A DNA stretch of 64,000 nt from Saccharothrix carnea (GCF_003014735.1 NZ_PYAX01000007.1:310001-374000), one strand, 5' to 3'; numbered from the stretch's first letter, positions 1 through 9,836 are shown. The notes: generated by a model not told the origin, from the letters alone. A program made the numbers and translations.

Positions 1-333
1 GTGGCGCGCGGCGTGCTGACCGGCTTCCCGCCCGCGCTCGACCTGGCCGCGATGGGCTACGGGCTGACCGCGTTCGCCGTGCTGGAGATCGCCCAGGGGC
101 GGCGGCACGAGGTGTCGCAGGGCCTGGCCGCGATCAACGAGGTGTGCGAGGTGCACGCGACGACCGGGCCGGGTGACCTGTTCGCGCGGGTCGTGGCCCG
201 GTCCAACGCCGACCTGCAACGCGTGATCGACTCGATCGTGGACGTGCCGGGCGTGCAGCGGCTGTCGACCTCGATCGCGCTCTCGACCCCGGTCCCGCCC
301 CGCGTGCGCCCCCTGCTGGAACGCGTCACGTGA
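1..333 (+). CDS. Lrp/AsnC-family regulator, C-terminal part (5' end outside window)
   Basis: The reading frame is open to the first base, so the gene is cut by the window edge; the GTG at base 1 is not necessarily the start. The visible 110 residues look like the ligand-binding (RAM/AsnC_trans_reg) half of an Lrp/AsnC regulator: a first beta strand with Ala-Phe-Ala-Val-Leu, the turn Glu-Val-His-Ala-Thr-Thr-Gly-Pro-Gly-Asp typical of this fold, and a final strand ending in Ser-Thr-Ser-Ile-Ala-Leu. The N-terminal winged helix would lie upstream. Such proteins bind amino acids and regulate amino-acid metabolism; the effector cannot be told. It converges on greA across a shared hairpin terminator. 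Confidence 0.8.
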   Translation: MARGVLTGFPPALDLAAMGYGLTAFAVLEIAQGRRHEVSQGLAAINEVCEVHATTGPGDLFARVVARSNADLQRVIDSIVDVPGVQRLSTSIALSTPVPPRVRPLLERVT

Positions 334-366
334 GCGCCTTGGAGAAACACGTGCCGCGACAGCAGA

Positions 367-396
367 AGGGCGGCCACCCCGCGTGGTGGCCGCCCT
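367..396. terminator. Hairpin between converging Lrp gene and greA
   Basis: Perfect 11-bp stem (367-377 with 386-396) around an 8-nt loop, lying between two convergent genes. It can serve both strands; it has no long T tract. Confidence 0.7.
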
Positions 397-412
397 CCCG
401 GTGTCTTGGGGG

Positions 413-901
413 TCAGCCGGCGTACGGCACGGCCTTGATCAGCGTGACTTTCATCGTGCTGCCGTTGGGCAGTTCGTACTCACGCGCCTCGCCCTCCTTC
501 GCGCCGAGCAACGCCTTGCCCAGCGGCGACGAGGGCGAGTAGACCTCGAGGGCACCGTGCGCACCCTCCTCACGGGTGGCGAGCAGGAACTCCTCGGTCT
601 CGTCGTCCCCGTCGTAACGCACAGTGAGCACCATGCCGGGCGCCGCGACGCCCGTCACCGTGGGCGCCTCGCCGACCTTGGCGACCCTCAGCAGCTCCTG
701 CAGCTGGCGGATGCGGGCTTCCTGCTTGCCCTGCTCCTCGCGGGCCGCGTGGTACCCGCCGTTCTCGCGGAGGTCACCCTCTTCGCGACGCGCGTTGATC
801 TCCGCAGCAATGACCGGGCGATTCTCGATCATCTCGTCCAGCTCCCCCTTGAGCCGGTCGTAGGCCTCCTGGGTCAGCCAGGTCACCTCAGTGTCGCTCA
901 C
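413..901 (-). CDS. greA: Transcription elongation factor GreA
   Basis: GreA stimulates transcript cleavage by backtracked RNA polymerase. The 162-residue protein has the family layout: an N-terminal antiparallel coiled coil (residues about 10-80) with the acidic tip in the region Arg-Glu-Glu-Gly-Asp-Leu-Arg-Glu-Asn and Tyr-His-Ala-Ala-Arg-Glu, then the globular FKBP-like domain ending in Ser-Pro-Leu-Gly-Lys-Ala-Leu-Leu. The GTG at 901 is chosen because a GAGGAG ribosome site (911-916) sits 9 nt upstream; GTG at 907 is only 3 nt away. Length matches the family. It is monocistronic, with a terminator on each side. Confidence 0.95.
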   Translation of the reverse strand: MSDTEVTWLTQEAYDRLKGELDEMIENRPVIAAEINARREEGDLRENGGYHAAREEQGKQEARIRQLQELLRVAKVGEAPTVTGVAAPGMVLTVRYDGDDETEEFLLATREEGAHGALEVYSPSSPLGKALLGAKEGEAREYELPNGSTMKVTLIKAVPYAG

Positions 902-975
902 GGTCACCAACTCCTCGTCTTGCTCCCGCCCACGGCGTGGGCTGGCAGTTCCCGGGCGCACCAGCCCGGAACGGA

Positions 976-1001
976 AAAACACGGCCCGCGTCGGGGCCGT
1001 G
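976..1001 (-). terminator. Rho-independent terminator after the DUF4307 gene
   Basis: On the minus strand an 8-bp GC stem (980-987 with 994-1001, 6-nt loop) is followed by a run of T (plus-strand AAAAA at 976-979 and adjoining bases). This is a textbook intrinsic terminator for the gene ending at 1093. Confidence 0.8.
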
Positions 1002-1092
1002 CTGAAAGGCCAGAGTAACACGCACAGAACGTTCGGCGACGGCGTTTTGTTCCCGGATCGGCCACTAAACCCGCAGATCACCCGCTTGGCCG

Positions 1093-1503
1093 CTACCTCG
1101 TGGACAGGTACGCCGGAACCTGGTAGGAGCACCCGAAGACCTCACCGGTGACCGGGGGTTTGGACGTCTTCAGCACGGTCGTGGCGCGGACGGTGTCGGC
1201 TCCCGGGTCGACCATGACCTCCCGCCGGCCTGTCTCGTCGCCGTCCTGGGAACGCGCCCGCACGATGCACACGACGGGCTTCTCGGGTGTCTGCCTGACC
1301 ACTTCGAACGTGATTTCGACCGTGCTGTCGTCCAGCACCTCGAACGCGGTCTGCTTCGCCTCGACGGGCATGGTGCCGAGGTTGCGGTAGCCGACCCACG
1401 CGACGACCGCACCCACCAGCACCGCGATCACGGGCAGTGACCAGCGCGCCCACCTGGGCAGGGGCCTGCGGGGAGTGCCGTAACGCCCCTCGGGCAGTGC
1501 CAC
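1093..1503 (-). CDS. DUF4307 family membrane protein
   Basis: A 136-residue actinobacterial protein with a basic, Pro/Arg-rich N-terminus, one transmembrane helix at about residues 22-42 ([11 protein letters not shown]), and an extracytoplasmic beta-rich domain of about 90 residues containing two Cys. Its place between greA and mca is the usual one for DUF4307 in Actinobacteria. The GTG start at 1503 has a GGGAGG site 9 nt upstream. It diverges from mca across a 111-bp intergenic region. The function is unknown; coupling to mycothiol metabolism is only suggested by conserved neighbourhood. Confidence 0.8.
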   Translation of the reverse strand: MALPEGRYGTPRRPLPRWARWSLPVIAVLVGAVVAWVGYRNLGTMPVEAKQTAFEVLDDSTVEITFEVVRQTPEKPVVCIVRARSQDGDETGRREVMVDPGADTVRATTVLKTSKPPVTGEVFGCSYQVPAYLSTR

Positions 1504-1614
1504 TGTCCAACGCCTCCCTGCCCGTGGGGAACAATGTCCCTCGACCACCGCGTTGAGTGTCTCAGGGACTGGACCGGACCGGTTCGGCAGGGGCGAGAGG
1601 GAGCATCCACCGTC

Positions 1615-2496
1615 ATGGTTGACAAGCTGCGCCTGATGGCGGTGCACGCGCACCCCGACGACGAGTCGAGCAAGGGCGCCGCCACGATGGCCCGCTACGT
1701 GGCCGAGGGCCACGAGGTCATGGTCGTGACCTGCACGGGCGGTGAGGCGGGCAGCATCCTCAACCCGGCCATGGACCGCCCCGACGTGCTGGAGAACATC
1801 GCCGAGATCCGTCGGCAGGAGATGGCGCGCGCCGCCGGGATCCTGGGCGTCCAGCACCGCTGGCTCGGTTTCGTGGACTCGGGCCTGCCCGAGGGAGACC
1901 CGCTGCCGCCGCTGCCCGAGGGCTGCTTCGCGCTCGTGCCGCTGGAAGTGTCCACGCCGCCGCTGGTCCAGGTGATCCGCGAGTTCCGGCCGCACGTGAT
2001 CGTCACCTACGACGAGAACGGCGGCTACCCGCACCCCGACCACATCCGCTGCCACGAGGTGTCGGTGGCCGCGTTCGACGCGGCGGGCGACCCGGAGCGC
2101 TACCCCGAGCTGGGCGAGCCGTGGCAGCCGCTGAAGCTGTACTACTCGCACGGCTTCTCGCGCGCCAAGCTGCTGGCGTTCCACGAGGCCATGATCGCGG
2201 AGGGCCTGGAGTCGCCGTACGCCGAGTGGCTGGCGGGCTGGCCCACCGACCGCCCGGACGTCATCGAGCGGGTCACCACCCGCGTCGAGTGCGCCGACTA
2301 CTTCCCGGTGCGCGACGAGGCCCTCAAGGCCCACGCCACCCAGATCGACCCCGAGAGCCGCTGGTTCGCCGTGCCGAGTGAGATGCAGCGCAAGGTGTGG
2401 CCGACCGAGGAGTACGAACTGGCACGGTCGCTGGTCGACAGCACCGTGCCCGAGGACGACCTGTTCGCGGGCGTCCAGGAGAGGGTGACCGCGTGA
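1615..2496 (+). CDS. mca: Mycothiol S-conjugate amidase Mca
   Basis: Mca cleaves the amide of mycothiol S-conjugates to release a mercapturic acid and GlcN-Ins, the actinobacterial counterpart of glutathione-based detoxification. The 293-residue protein has the LmbE/PIG-L zinc motif His-Pro-Asp-Asp-Glu near residue 12 and the second motif [10 protein letters not shown] near residue 140, which supplies the third zinc ligand. Its length and the C-terminal tail fit Mca better than the related deacetylase MshB. ATG at 1615 is preceded by GAGAGGGAG about 12 nt upstream. Its stop overlaps the start of the next gene. Confidence 0.93.
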   Translation: MVDKLRLMAVHAHPDDESSKGAATMARYVAEGHEVMVVTCTGGEAGSILNPAMDRPDVLENIAEIRRQEMARAAGILGVQHRWLGFVDSGLPEGDPLPPLPEGCFALVPLEVSTPPLVQVIREFRPHVIVTYDENGGYPHPDHIRCHEVSVAAFDAAGDPERYPELGEPWQPLKLYYSHGFSRAKLLAFHEAMIAEGLESPYAEWLAGWPTDRPDVIERVTTRVECADYFPVRDEALKAHATQIDPESRWFAVPSEMQRKVWPTEEYELARSLVDSTVPEDDLFAGVQERVTA

Positions 2497-2780
2497 CCTC
2501 GTTCGACCCGATCCCGTGGGAGCAGACCACGGCGATCGTCCTGGCCCAGCAGCCGCCGTCCACCGACAAGGACCCGGGCGGCCAGCAGGAGGACTTCGGC
2601 AAGTCCTCCCCGTTGGGCCTGCTGATCCTGGTGCTGTTCTTCATCGCCGTGTTCTTCCTGGTCAAGTCGATGAACAAGCACCTGAAGAAGCTGCCCGCCT
2701 CGTTCGACCAGCCCGAGGCCGAGGCCAAGCCTGAGGCGAAGGCCGGGAACGGCAACGGCGGCGCGAAGAAGGACGACTAG
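2493..2780 (+). CDS. Small single-span membrane protein coupled to mca
   Basis: A 95-residue protein whose GTG overlaps the mca stop (GTGA), so it is probably translationally coupled to it. It has one strongly hydrophobic helix at about residues 41-60 ([10 protein letters not shown]), followed by a Lys/Ala/Glu-rich cytoplasmic-type tail ending Gly-Gly-Ala-Lys-Lys-Asp-Asp. Small membrane proteins in this position are seen in related actinomycetes; no enzymatic motif is present. Its stop abuts that of the convergent STAND gene with no spacer and no visible terminator. Confidence 0.8.
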   Translation: MTSFDPIPWEQTTAIVLAQQPPSTDKDPGGQQEDFGKSSPLGLLILVLFFIAVFFLVKSMNKHLKKLPASFDQPEAEAKPEAKAGNGNGGAKKDD

Positions 2781-5700
2781 CTAGCCGAAGCCGAGCTTGA
2801 GCACCCCGGACCGGCACCACACGACGAGCGTGCCGTCCGGGTGCCAGATCAGGTCGGTCACCGGCGTGTCCAGCTCGATCGCCGCCACGACGCGCGCCCG
2901 GCCACCGGGTGGGCAGGACCACACCCCCAGCCCTCCGCTGTCGTCGCCGAGCGCCACGAACGCCCGATCGCCGCGCAACGTCGTCGCCGCCTTGGTGTCC
3001 GCGCGGGCGACTCCCGCCCAGGGCGGCGCCCACAGCGTCAAGTCGTGCGCGGTCCACGTGTACAGCGCGATCCGGGATGTGACGGGGATCCAGGCGGGGT
3101 CGAGGGCGGCGAAGTCGACGAACTCCGCCAACGGGACGAGTTCGCGTGGCTCGCCGCGGTCGGGCAGCGCGAACAGCCGAAGCGCGGGCCCGTCGCTGCG
3201 ACGCGGGCGCGGTCGTGGGCGGTGTCGCCGCGCGAACCGCCGCCACGCCGTCGCGCTCAGCGGTGGCAGCCCGGGCTCCGCCAGCACGGTGTCCCGGCCA
3301 TCCAGCCAGGGGGTCAGCGCCGCCGCGACCCGTCCGTCGTCGGTCGTGAAGAGCACCACCGAGGGGAGTCTCGCCATCACCGGCAGCGGAGGTCGGCGCG
3401 CGTCCGGCTCGGGCGGGTCGTACTCCACCTCCCACAGGTGGACGCGGGCGTCGGCATCCACCGCGAGGACCACCGGCCGTCCCTCCGGTCCGAGCCCGGT
3501 CGCGATCTTGCCGACGCCGATCTCGTCGTTGCGCCAGGCCGGGCCGCCACGGCTCAGCCCGTCGCCCAGCGACCACACCGAGATGACGCCGAACTCGCCC
3601 CGGATCGCCACGATCACCCGTCCGTCCGCCAACCGCGCCTCGGCGAACTCGGCGGCGAACAGCCCCGGGACCACCGATTCGCGGGTCGGGCCGCGGTCGC
3701 CGACGCCGTAGCAGGTGAGGTCCGATCCCTCCGGGCACAGGAGCAGCAGGCGTCCATCGGGCCGGGTGACGAACCGCAGCGGGTACGGTTCCCACGCGAG
3801 TTCGAGCGGCTCTCCGACCGGTGTCAGGCGGTCGTCCGCCACCCGGTACAGCCGCAGCGCGTTGTCGCCGCGCAGCGCCACGAGCACCACGCCGTCCTGG
3901 ACACCCATCGCGACGAGCCCGGCCAACGCGTTGCGGACGACGACCCGGTCCAGGACGACGGGGTCGTCCGCGGTCCAGTCGACCAGGAGCACCGCCTCCC
4001 GCTCGGCGACGACCGCGAGCAGCCTGTCACCGGAGCGCACCCCGGCCAGGTCCCTCGCGTGCACGTCCTCCAGCGCGCCGGACATCCGCAGGCCACCGGT
4101 GAACGACCACTTGCACACCTGGCCCCCGAAGGAGGCCGTCAGCCCGACCTCCGTCCCGTCTTCGAGCACCACGTGAACGGGTGCGCCGCGCGACCTGCCG
4201 AGGTACACGGACATGTCCGACACCGGGACCAGTCGGTGATCGCGGAACCGGTAGAGCACGGCCCGCTCGGGGTAGAGGGCGAACGCGGCCGGCTCACCGG
4301 AAGCGTCCAGCCACAGCACGACGTCATCGGCGCCGGGCAGTCGGGCGAGCACCTGCTGCGAGCCCTGGTCCTCCCACGCGAGCACTTCGGCCCGCCACGG
4401 CAGCTCGAACCGCTCCGCGAGCCGGTCGGCGAAGCGCGAGTACCCCAGCTGCCGGGCCGTCAACGCGAGGCGTGCCGCGCGCTCGCTCGAGTAGAAGCCG
4501 GCGAGGTGGTGGCTGGTCTTGCGGTAGACGCGCGCGTGCACCCGGGCCTGCTCGGACGTCACGCGTGCCAGGTGCGGCACGAGCCGTTCCGGCGGTGCGA
4601 CGACGAGGAAACCCACGTCGTCGACCAGTTCGTCCAGCCTGCCCGCCGCGGCGGCGTGCTGGGCGAGGTGCGTCCGCACGTACTCGGGCGCGTCCTCCCA
4701 ATCGCCCACCTGACCCCGCAGCGTCTCGTAGACCGCGGGTTCCACGCCCGGCCGTTCGGCGCGGAACGTGTCGTCCAACGCCTGGTGGAACAGCCGGTAC
4801 GACCCACCCGCCTGCTCGACCAGGTAGCTCGCCGCCGACGTCAGCACGGCACGCAGGTCCCGGGGCGTGTAGGCGGCGGCACCCAGCGCGTTGGCCAGCG
4901 CCAACCACAGCGGACCTTCGGGCAGGCCGTCACCCTCGGCGTAGGCCAGCGGCAACAGCAGGTCACGCACGACCTGCGGCTCGTCGAACCGCACGGTCAG
5001 GTAGTCGTCCACGGCCGCGCCGACGCTGGTCGGCAGCCGGTCCGAGTCGGTCAGGCACGCCAGCTGCGCGATCAGGAAGTTGCCGCCCGCGTGCGCCGCG
5101 ATCGCCGCCGCCCGCACCGGGTCGCCGACCCGCCGTCGCGCGTAGGCGACCACGTCCCGGTGGTCGAGGTAGGCCTCGGAGTCGAGGTCGAGCACCACCG
5201 GGTTGCCGAGCCTGGCCAGCAACGCGTGCGACGCCGACCCCCGTGCACCCACGCGCGTGCCCACGACGACGTGCCGTCCTGGGTGCGCGGCCAGCCGGTT
5301 GAGCAGGGTGGCGATGGCCATCGGCGCGGCGCCCGCGGCTTCGTCCAGCGCGTCGACCACGACCGACACCGGGCCGCAGCGCTGGAGCAGCTCGGTCGGG
5401 TCGGCGGCCTCCACCTCGGCCGCGTCGGCGATCGCGCGGACCACGTCGGCCACCGTCCGGCCACGGGCGTGCACGGCGACGGTGACGCTGCCGACCGGCG
5501 GCAGCGCGACGTCGGGCGGCAGGCCGTCCGGCGGCACGAGGGGCAGGCCCGTGCGGTCGGCCAGCACGACGGTCCTGGCGAGCACGGCGCTCTTGCCGCT
5601 GCCCGGCGCGCCGACCACCGCCCGCACCCGGCCGTCCGCGGGTCCGCCCAGGTAGAACGCCAACTCGGTCAGCGCCCGCCGCCTGCCGACGAAGTGCCAG

Positions 5701-6320
5701 ACGTCGGTCGGCTCGTGCGGTTCGACGCCGCGCGCCCGCGGCAGCCAGTGCGTGTCGAAGGCGTCGTCCAGGTCGACCCGCCAGCCGGTGAACGCCGCGG
5801 CGGGCGGCCACCGCCGGGTGATCTCCTCGACCGGGATCAGGTTGCCGCCGCCCACGGCCGCGTGCGCCGTCACGACGATGCCCACCACGGCCCGCAGCAC
5901 GTCGTCCCACACCGGCGCGCCGGAGAAGCCGCGGTCGACGCGGTGGCCGGACGTGTGCTCCAGCTGCACCCAGCCCGGACCGACCCGGCCGCCCAGCCGC
6001 CCGCGCGACTCGGTGTGGTGACCGCCCGCGAACCCCTGCACCACGTACGGGTGATCGCTCAACGCGGACGGCGCGCGCAGCGGCGCGCACACGGCGGCGA
6101 CGGGTGCCGCGAGCCGCAGCACGGCCAGGTCACCGTCGTCGTCGCGGAGCTCGACCGACGCGGCGACCGTCACCCCGGCGTGGACCAGCGTCACGTCCAC
6201 CTCGTCGTGCGGCACGACGTGCGAGCAGGTGAGCACCACGTCCGGTGCGACGAGCACGCCCGCACCGAGGTCACCCACCCGGGCTAACCAGGGCGGGCGT
6301 TCCCGGTAGCTCGCGCGCAC
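2781..6320 (-). CDS. Trypsin-like protease / STAND NTPase / beta-propeller fusion
   Basis: An 1179-residue multidomain protein. Residues 1-180 are a trypsin-like serine protease with His34 (Cys-Ser-His-Val-Val), Asp64 (Gly-Asp-Leu-Ala-Val-Leu) and Ser133 (Gly-Phe-Ser-Gly-Ala-Pro), so the triad is intact; there is no signal peptide. Residues about 205-500 are a STAND-type P-loop NTPase with Walker A Gly-Ala-Pro-Gly-Ser-Gly-Lys-Ser at 237-244 and Walker B Val-Val-Val-Asp-Ala-Leu-Asp-Glu at 320-327. The last 500 or so residues are repetitive Trp/Asp/Gly-rich beta-propeller-like sequence. In known STAND proteins the C-terminal repeats sense and the N-terminal domain is the effector. The GTG start at 6320 lies 10 bp after the phosphoesterase stop, so both probably form one operon. 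The domain calls are firm; a defence or signalling role is inference. Confidence 0.88.
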   Translation of the reverse strand: MRASYRERPPWLARVGDLGAGVLVAPDVVLTCSHVVPHDEVDVTLVHAGVTVAASVELRDDDGDLAVLRLAAPVAAVCAPLRAPSALSDHPYVVQGFAGGHHTESRGRLGGRVGPGWVQLEHTSGHRVDRGFSGAPVWDDVLRAVVGIVVTAHAAVGGGNLIPVEEITRRWPPAAAFTGWRVDLDDAFDTHWLPRARGVEPHEPTDVWHFVGRRRALTELAFYLGGPADGRVRAVVGAPGSGKSAVLARTVVLADRTGLPLVPPDGLPPDVALPPVGSVTVAVHARGRTVADVVRAIADAAEVEAADPTELLQRCGPVSVVVDALDEAAGAAPMAIATLLNRLAAHPGRHVVVGTRVGARGSASHALLARLGNPVVLDLDSEAYLDHRDVVAYARRRVGDPVRAAAIAAHAGGNFLIAQLACLTDSDRLPTSVGAAVDDYLTVRFDEPQVVRDLLLPLAYAEGDGLPEGPLWLALANALGAAAYTPRDLRAVLTSAASYLVEQAGGSYRLFHQALDDTFRAERPGVEPAVYETLRGQVGDWEDAPEYVRTHLAQHAAAAGRLDELVDDVGFLVVAPPERLVPHLARVTSEQARVHARVYRKTSHHLAGFYSSERAARLALTARQLGYSRFADRLAERFELPWRAEVLAWEDQGSQQVLARLPGADDVVLWLDASGEPAAFALYPERAVLYRFRDHRLVPVSDMSVYLGRSRGAPVHVVLEDGTEVGLTASFGGQVCKWSFTGGLRMSGALEDVHARDLAGVRSGDRLLAVVAEREAVLLVDWTADDPVVLDRVVVRNALAGLVAMGVQDGVVLVALRGDNALRLYRVADDRLTPVGEPLELAWEPYPLRFVTRPDGRLLLLCPEGSDLTCYGVGDRGPTRESVVPGLFAAEFAEARLADGRVIVAIRGEFGVISVWSLGDGLSRGGPAWRNDEIGVGKIATGLGPEGRPVVLAVDADARVHLWEVEYDPPEPDARRPPLPVMARLPSVVLFTTDDGRVAAALTPWLDGRDTVLAEPGLPPLSATAWRRFARRHRPRPRPRRSDGPALRLFALPDRGEPRELVPLAEFVDFAALDPAWIPVTSRIALYTWTAHDLTLWAPPWAGVARADTKAATTLRGDRAFVALGDDSGGLGVWSCPPGGRARVVAAIELDTPVTDLIWHPDGTLVVWCRSGVLKLGFG

Positions 6321-6330
6321 CCCGCCGACC

Positions 6331-7095
6331 TTACTGCTCGTACCAGGTGCGGCGGGCCGGGACGGAGACCAGTTCGCGTTCGGGGTAGCGCAGCGCGGTG
6401 AGCCTGCCGCCGAACACGCAGCCGGTGTCCAGGCACAGGGTTCCGTTCACCCACTCCGGTTCCTCGACCGGTGTGTGTCCATAAAGGACCATCGCGGCAC
6501 CGCGGTAGTCGCAGGCCCACGGGTAGCGGACGGGGAAGCCGCGCGCGTCGTACTCGCCCGTGCGGACGCCCCACAGCGCCAGCGACCGCATCCGGGCCGA
6601 CTCGCGCCCGTGGTACCGCTCGGGCAGCCCGGCGTGGGCGATGACGAGCTTGCCGCCGTCCAGCACGTAGTGCGGCACCAGGGAGTCGCAGAACGCCAGC
6701 ACCTCGGCCCGGAACTCCGCCGTCTCACCGGCCAGTTGGTCCAACGACCGCTCCAACCCGTGGTTGACCTGCACTTCGTGCCCCTGCAACGCCCGGACCA
6801 GTTTCTCCTCGTGGTTCCCGCGCACGCACACGGCGTTGCCCGCCGCCACCATCGGCATCACCAGCCGCAGCACGCCCGGCGTGTCCGGGCCGCGGTCGAC
6901 CAGGTCGCCCAGGAACGCCACCTTGCGCCCCTCCGGGTGCACGCCCTCGGCGGAGTAGCCCAACTCCCGCAGCAGGTGGACGAGTTCGACGCGGCACCCG
7001 TGCACGTCGCCGACCACGTCGAACGGCCCGGTCTCGTGGCGCAGGTCGTGCGGCAGCGGCTCGGACGGCTCGGACGGCTCGGCGGGAGGCTCCAT
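6331..7095 (-). CDS. Metallophosphoesterase (PP1/Pnkp-phosphatase-like)
   Basis: A 254-residue calcineurin-type phosphoesterase with all family motifs in order: Gly-Asp-Val-His-Gly (about residue 29), Gly-Asp-Leu-Val-Asp-Arg-Gly (about 63), Gly-Asn-His-Glu (about 93), His-Ala-Gly and Gly-His-Thr-Pro near the C-terminus. These bind two metal ions and the phosphate. The sequence resembles the phosphatase domain of bacterial Pnkp and the PrpE/Ap4A-hydrolase branch; the substrate (phosphoprotein, dinucleoside polyphosphate or RNA 2',3'-phosphate) cannot be decided. The N-terminal 20 residues are a Pro/Glu/Ser repeat. It is the first gene of a likely operon with the trypsin-STAND gene. Confidence 0.9.
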   Translation of the reverse strand: MEPPAEPSEPSEPLPHDLRHETGPFDVVGDVHGCRVELVHLLRELGYSAEGVHPEGRKVAFLGDLVDRGPDTPGVLRLVMPMVAAGNAVCVRGNHEEKLVRALQGHEVQVNHGLERSLDQLAGETAEFRAEVLAFCDSLVPHYVLDGGKLVIAHAGLPERYHGRESARMRSLALWGVRTGEYDARGFPVRYPWACDYRGAAMVLYGHTPVEEPEWVNGTLCLDTGCVFGGRLTALRYPERELVSVPARRTWYEQ

Positions 7096-7148
7096 GCGCC
7101 CAGTCTGATCGACACGTCCGGCGGTTGTCCGGGAATTACTGTGGAGCC

Positions 7149-9116
7149 ATGACGAACCGGCTCGCGTCCTCGACCAGCCCGTACCTCCTCCAGCACGCGG
7201 ACAACCCGGTGCACTGGTGGCCGTGGTCGCCGGAGGCGTTCGAGGAGGCGCGCGAGCGGAACGTGCCGGTGCTGCTGTCGGTCGGGTACGCGGCGTGCCA
7301 CTGGTGCCACGTGATGGCGCACGAGTCGTTCGAGGACGAGGCCACCGCGGCGTTCATGAACGAGCACTTCGTGAACGTGAAGGTGGACCGCGAGGAGCGG
7401 CCGGACGTGGACGCGGTCTACATGGCGGTCACGCAGGCGCTCAGCGGGCACGGCGGCTGGCCCATGACGTGCTTCCTCACCCCGGACGGCGAGCCGTTCT
7501 ACGCGGGCACGTACTACCCGCCGCGGCCGCACCCCGGCCTGCCGTCGTTCCGGCAGGTGCTGGAGGCCATCGACCACGCGTGGCGCGAACAGGGCGACGA
7601 GGTGCGCGAGTCGGCCGCCGGGATCGTGGCGCAGCTGGCGTTCAAGCCGCTGCCGCAGTCCACAGTGGACGGCGACGTGCTGTCCGGCGCGGTGGTGTCG
7701 CTGCTCGGCCACTTCGACCGGGCCAACGCCGGTTTCGGTGGCGCGCCGAAGTTCCCGCCGTCGATGGTGCTGGAGTTCCTGCTGCGCCACCACGAGCGGA
7801 CCGGGTCGGTGGAGGCGCTGTCGATGGCGCGGGCCACGTGCGACGCGATGGCGAACGGCGGGCTGTACGACCAGCTGGCGGGCGGGTTCGCGCGGTACGG
7901 CGTGGACGCGGCGTGGGTGGTGCCGCACTTCGAGAAGATGTTGTACGACAACGCTTTGCTGCTGCGCGCGTACACGCACCTGAGCCGCCGTGACGACAAC
8001 CCCCGGTACCGCCAGGTGGTCCGGGAGACGGCCGGGTTCCTGATCCGCGACCTCGGCACGGCGGAAGGAGGGTTCGCCGCGTCGCTGGACGCGGACACCC
8101 TGGGCGTCGAGGGCGCGACGTACGTGTGGACGCCCGCGCAGTTGGTCGAGGTGCTCGGGTTGGCGACCGGAGCGCGCGCTGCGGCGCTGTACGGCGTGAC
8201 GGACGAGGGCACGTTCGAGCACGGCACGTCGACGTTGCGGATGCTCGGCGAACCGGACCCGGAGATCGCCGCCAGGCTGCTGGAGGCCCGTGACCGCCGA
8301 CCGCAGCCGGGGCGTGACGACAAGGTCGTGACGGCGTGGAACGGCCTGGCGATCGTGGCCCTGGCCGAGGCGGGCGCGGTGTTCGGCGAGCCGCGGTGGG
8401 TGGAGGCGGCCGTGCGGGCGGCGTCGCTGGTGCTGGACGTGCACCTGGTCGACGGGCGGCTGCTGCGCACGTCCCGCAACGGTGTGGCGGGCACGGCGGT
8501 GGGGGTGCTGGAGGACTACGGCTGCTTCGCCGAAGGGCTGCTCGCGCTGCACCAGGCGACCGGTGACGTCCGGTGGTTCACCACCGCCTGCGGGCTGCTG
8601 GACACCGCGCTGGCCCGGTTCGCGGGCGAGGAGCCCGGCGTCTACTACGACACGGCCGACGACGCCGAGGCGTTGGTGCAGCGGCCGTCCGACCCATCGG
8701 ACAACGCGAGCCCGTCCGGGGCGTCGTCGCTGGCCTCGGCGCTGGTGACGGCGTCCGTGCTGGGCGGACCGTCGACCTACCGCGAAGCCGCCGAGGCCGC
8801 CGTCGACCGGGCCGGGCTGCTGGCCGCGCGCGAGCCCCGGTTCGCCGGGCACTGGTTGAGCGTGGCCGAGGCGTTGGCGCTCGGTCCCGTGCAGGTCGCC
8901 GTGGTCGGTGACGCGCCGGACCTGGTGCGTGCCGCGTGGACCGGCGTGCACGGCGGTGGCGTGGTGGTGGCGGGCGACCCGGGCTCCGCCCCGCTGCTGA
9001 CCGACCGGCCGCTGGTGGACGGCGGTGCGGCGGCTTACGTGTGCCACGGCTACGTGTGCGACCGGCCGGTGACGTCCGTGGCCGACCTGACCGCTGCCCT
9101 GGCTGTCCACCGGTAG
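7149..9116 (+). CDS. Thioredoxin-domain protein, YyaL/DUF255 (SSP411) family
   Basis: A 655-residue protein with the N-terminal DUF255 thioredoxin-like domain. Its start [11 protein letters not shown] and the active site Cys-His-Trp-Cys-His (about residue 50) are diagnostic of the family. The rest is an (alpha/alpha)6 barrel resembling N-acylglucosamine 2-epimerases and family-88 glycosidases. The biochemical role of the family is not established. ATG at 7149 matches family N-termini, but only a weak GGAG lies 2 nt upstream, so a leaderless or poorly initiated transcript is possible. It diverges from the phosphoesterase gene. Confidence 0.92.
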   Translation: MTNRLASSTSPYLLQHADNPVHWWPWSPEAFEEARERNVPVLLSVGYAACHWCHVMAHESFEDEATAAFMNEHFVNVKVDREERPDVDAVYMAVTQALSGHGGWPMTCFLTPDGEPFYAGTYYPPRPHPGLPSFRQVLEAIDHAWREQGDEVRESAAGIVAQLAFKPLPQSTVDGDVLSGAVVSLLGHFDRANAGFGGAPKFPPSMVLEFLLRHHERTGSVEALSMARATCDAMANGGLYDQLAGGFARYGVDAAWVVPHFEKMLYDNALLLRAYTHLSRRDDNPRYRQVVRETAGFLIRDLGTAEGGFAASLDADTLGVEGATYVWTPAQLVEVLGLATGARAAALYGVTDEGTFEHGTSTLRMLGEPDPEIAARLLEARDRRPQPGRDDKVVTAWNGLAIVALAEAGAVFGEPRWVEAAVRAASLVLDVHLVDGRLLRTSRNGVAGTAVGVLEDYGCFAEGLLALHQATGDVRWFTTACGLLDTALARFAGEEPGVYYDTADDAEALVQRPSDPSDNASPSGASSLASALVTASVLGGPSTYREAAEAAVDRAGLLAAREPRFAGHWLSVAEALALGPVQVAVVGDAPDLVRAAWTGVHGGGVVVAGDPGSAPLLTDRPLVDGGAAAYVCHGYVCDRPVTSVADLTAALAVHR

Positions 9117-9191
9117 CGAACCCTCCCGCTCCCGATGCTTTACCGGCGTAACGTCGGCACCGTCGTAATCATGTAATCAAGGTGGTGCGAG

Positions 9192-9749
9192 ATGCGACGT
9201 GGATGGGGAGGCCGGGGCGGCTGGCAGCAGGCCGAGCAGCCACCGGCGGACGACGCGGCGGCCTGGTTCAGCGGCAGGTTGCCGGACGGCTGGTTCACCG
9301 AGGCACCGGTGGTGACGGTGGACCGTGAGGAAATCCTGGTCGTGGGCACGCTGCCCGCGCTGGAGGGCGAGTTCACCGACGACGCCGAACGCGCGGCGGC
9401 CGAGTCGGGCCGCATCAGCCGGTTCCGCGAGCAGACCAGGGACGAGCGGATCGAAATCGCCCGCCAAGCCGAACACCGCTACCGGCGCAAGGTCGCCTGG
9501 GGCGCGCGGCTCGGCGGGACGGAGGAACTGTTCACCACGCTGTCGGTGCCCGTGATGACGCGGCTGCGGCAGCCCGAGCGAATGGTGCTGGACACCCTGG
9601 TCGCCGCGGGTGTGGCGAGGTCACGGTCGGAGGCCCTGGCCTGGGCCGTACGCCTCGTCGGCGAGCACGCGGACACGTGGCTGACCGAGTTGCGCGCGGC
9701 CATGACCCGCGTGGACGACCTGCGCGCCCAGGGCCCTGATCTGACGTGA
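9192..9749 (+). CDS. Conserved hypothetical protein with RHH-like C-terminus
   Basis: A 185-residue protein I do not recognise functionally. It starts at ATG 9192 behind AAGGTGG. The N-terminal 25 residues are Gly/Trp/Gln-rich. Residues about 25-60 form strands (Phe-Thr-Glu-Ala-Pro-Val-Val-Thr-Val-Asp-Arg). The middle is an Arg/Glu-rich helix. The last 70 residues (Gln-Pro-Glu-Arg-Met-Val-Leu-Asp onward, then Ser-Arg-Ser-Glu-Ala-Leu-Ala-Trp-Ala) look like a ribbon-helix-helix or coiled-coil segment. Codon use is like the chromosome. A strong hairpin follows, so it is the last host gene before the integrated element. Confidence 0.7.
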   Translation: MRRGWGGRGGWQQAEQPPADDAAAWFSGRLPDGWFTEAPVVTVDREEILVVGTLPALEGEFTDDAERAAAESGRISRFREQTRDERIEIARQAEHRYRRKVAWGARLGGTEELFTTLSVPVMTRLRQPERMVLDTLVAAGVARSRSEALAWAVRLVGEHADTWLTELRAAMTRVDDLRAQGPDLT

Positions 9750-9755
9750 CACCAC

Positions 9756-9787
9756 CCTCGTTCCCCGGCTGTCCCCGGGGAACGAGG
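9756..9787. terminator. Strong hairpin terminator beside attL
   Basis: Perfect 13-bp stem (9756-9768 with 9775-9787) with a 6-nt loop, 17 bp before the element boundary. Before insertion it lay between the convergent 9192 gene and the hemolysin III gene now at 19114, and would have served both. Confidence 0.8.
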
Positions 9788-9803
9788 ATCATCCTCAACC
9801 GCT

Positions 9804-9836
9804 GGTCAGGAGTAGATCGCGAACCAGATGGCGATG
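9804..9836. repeat. attL, 33-bp direct repeat
   Basis: Identical over 33 bp to 19112-19144; bases on both sides (9803 T versus 19111 A; 9837 A versus 19145 T) differ, which fixes the limits. It is the orphan copy of the hemolysin III gene end and lies 17 bp after a host terminator. Confidence 0.92.

Noticed and set aside
2841-6287. Open frame of about 1150 codons on the plus strand opposite the trypsin-STAND gene
   Set aside because: Composition is Arg/Gln/His/Val-rich as expected for the antisense of GC-rich coding DNA; no domain, while the minus strand has clear catalytic motifs.
6858-9110. Open frame of about 750 codons on the minus strand opposite the YyaL-like gene
   Set aside because: Low-complexity His/Arg/Val antisense sequence; the plus strand carries the DUF255 motif.
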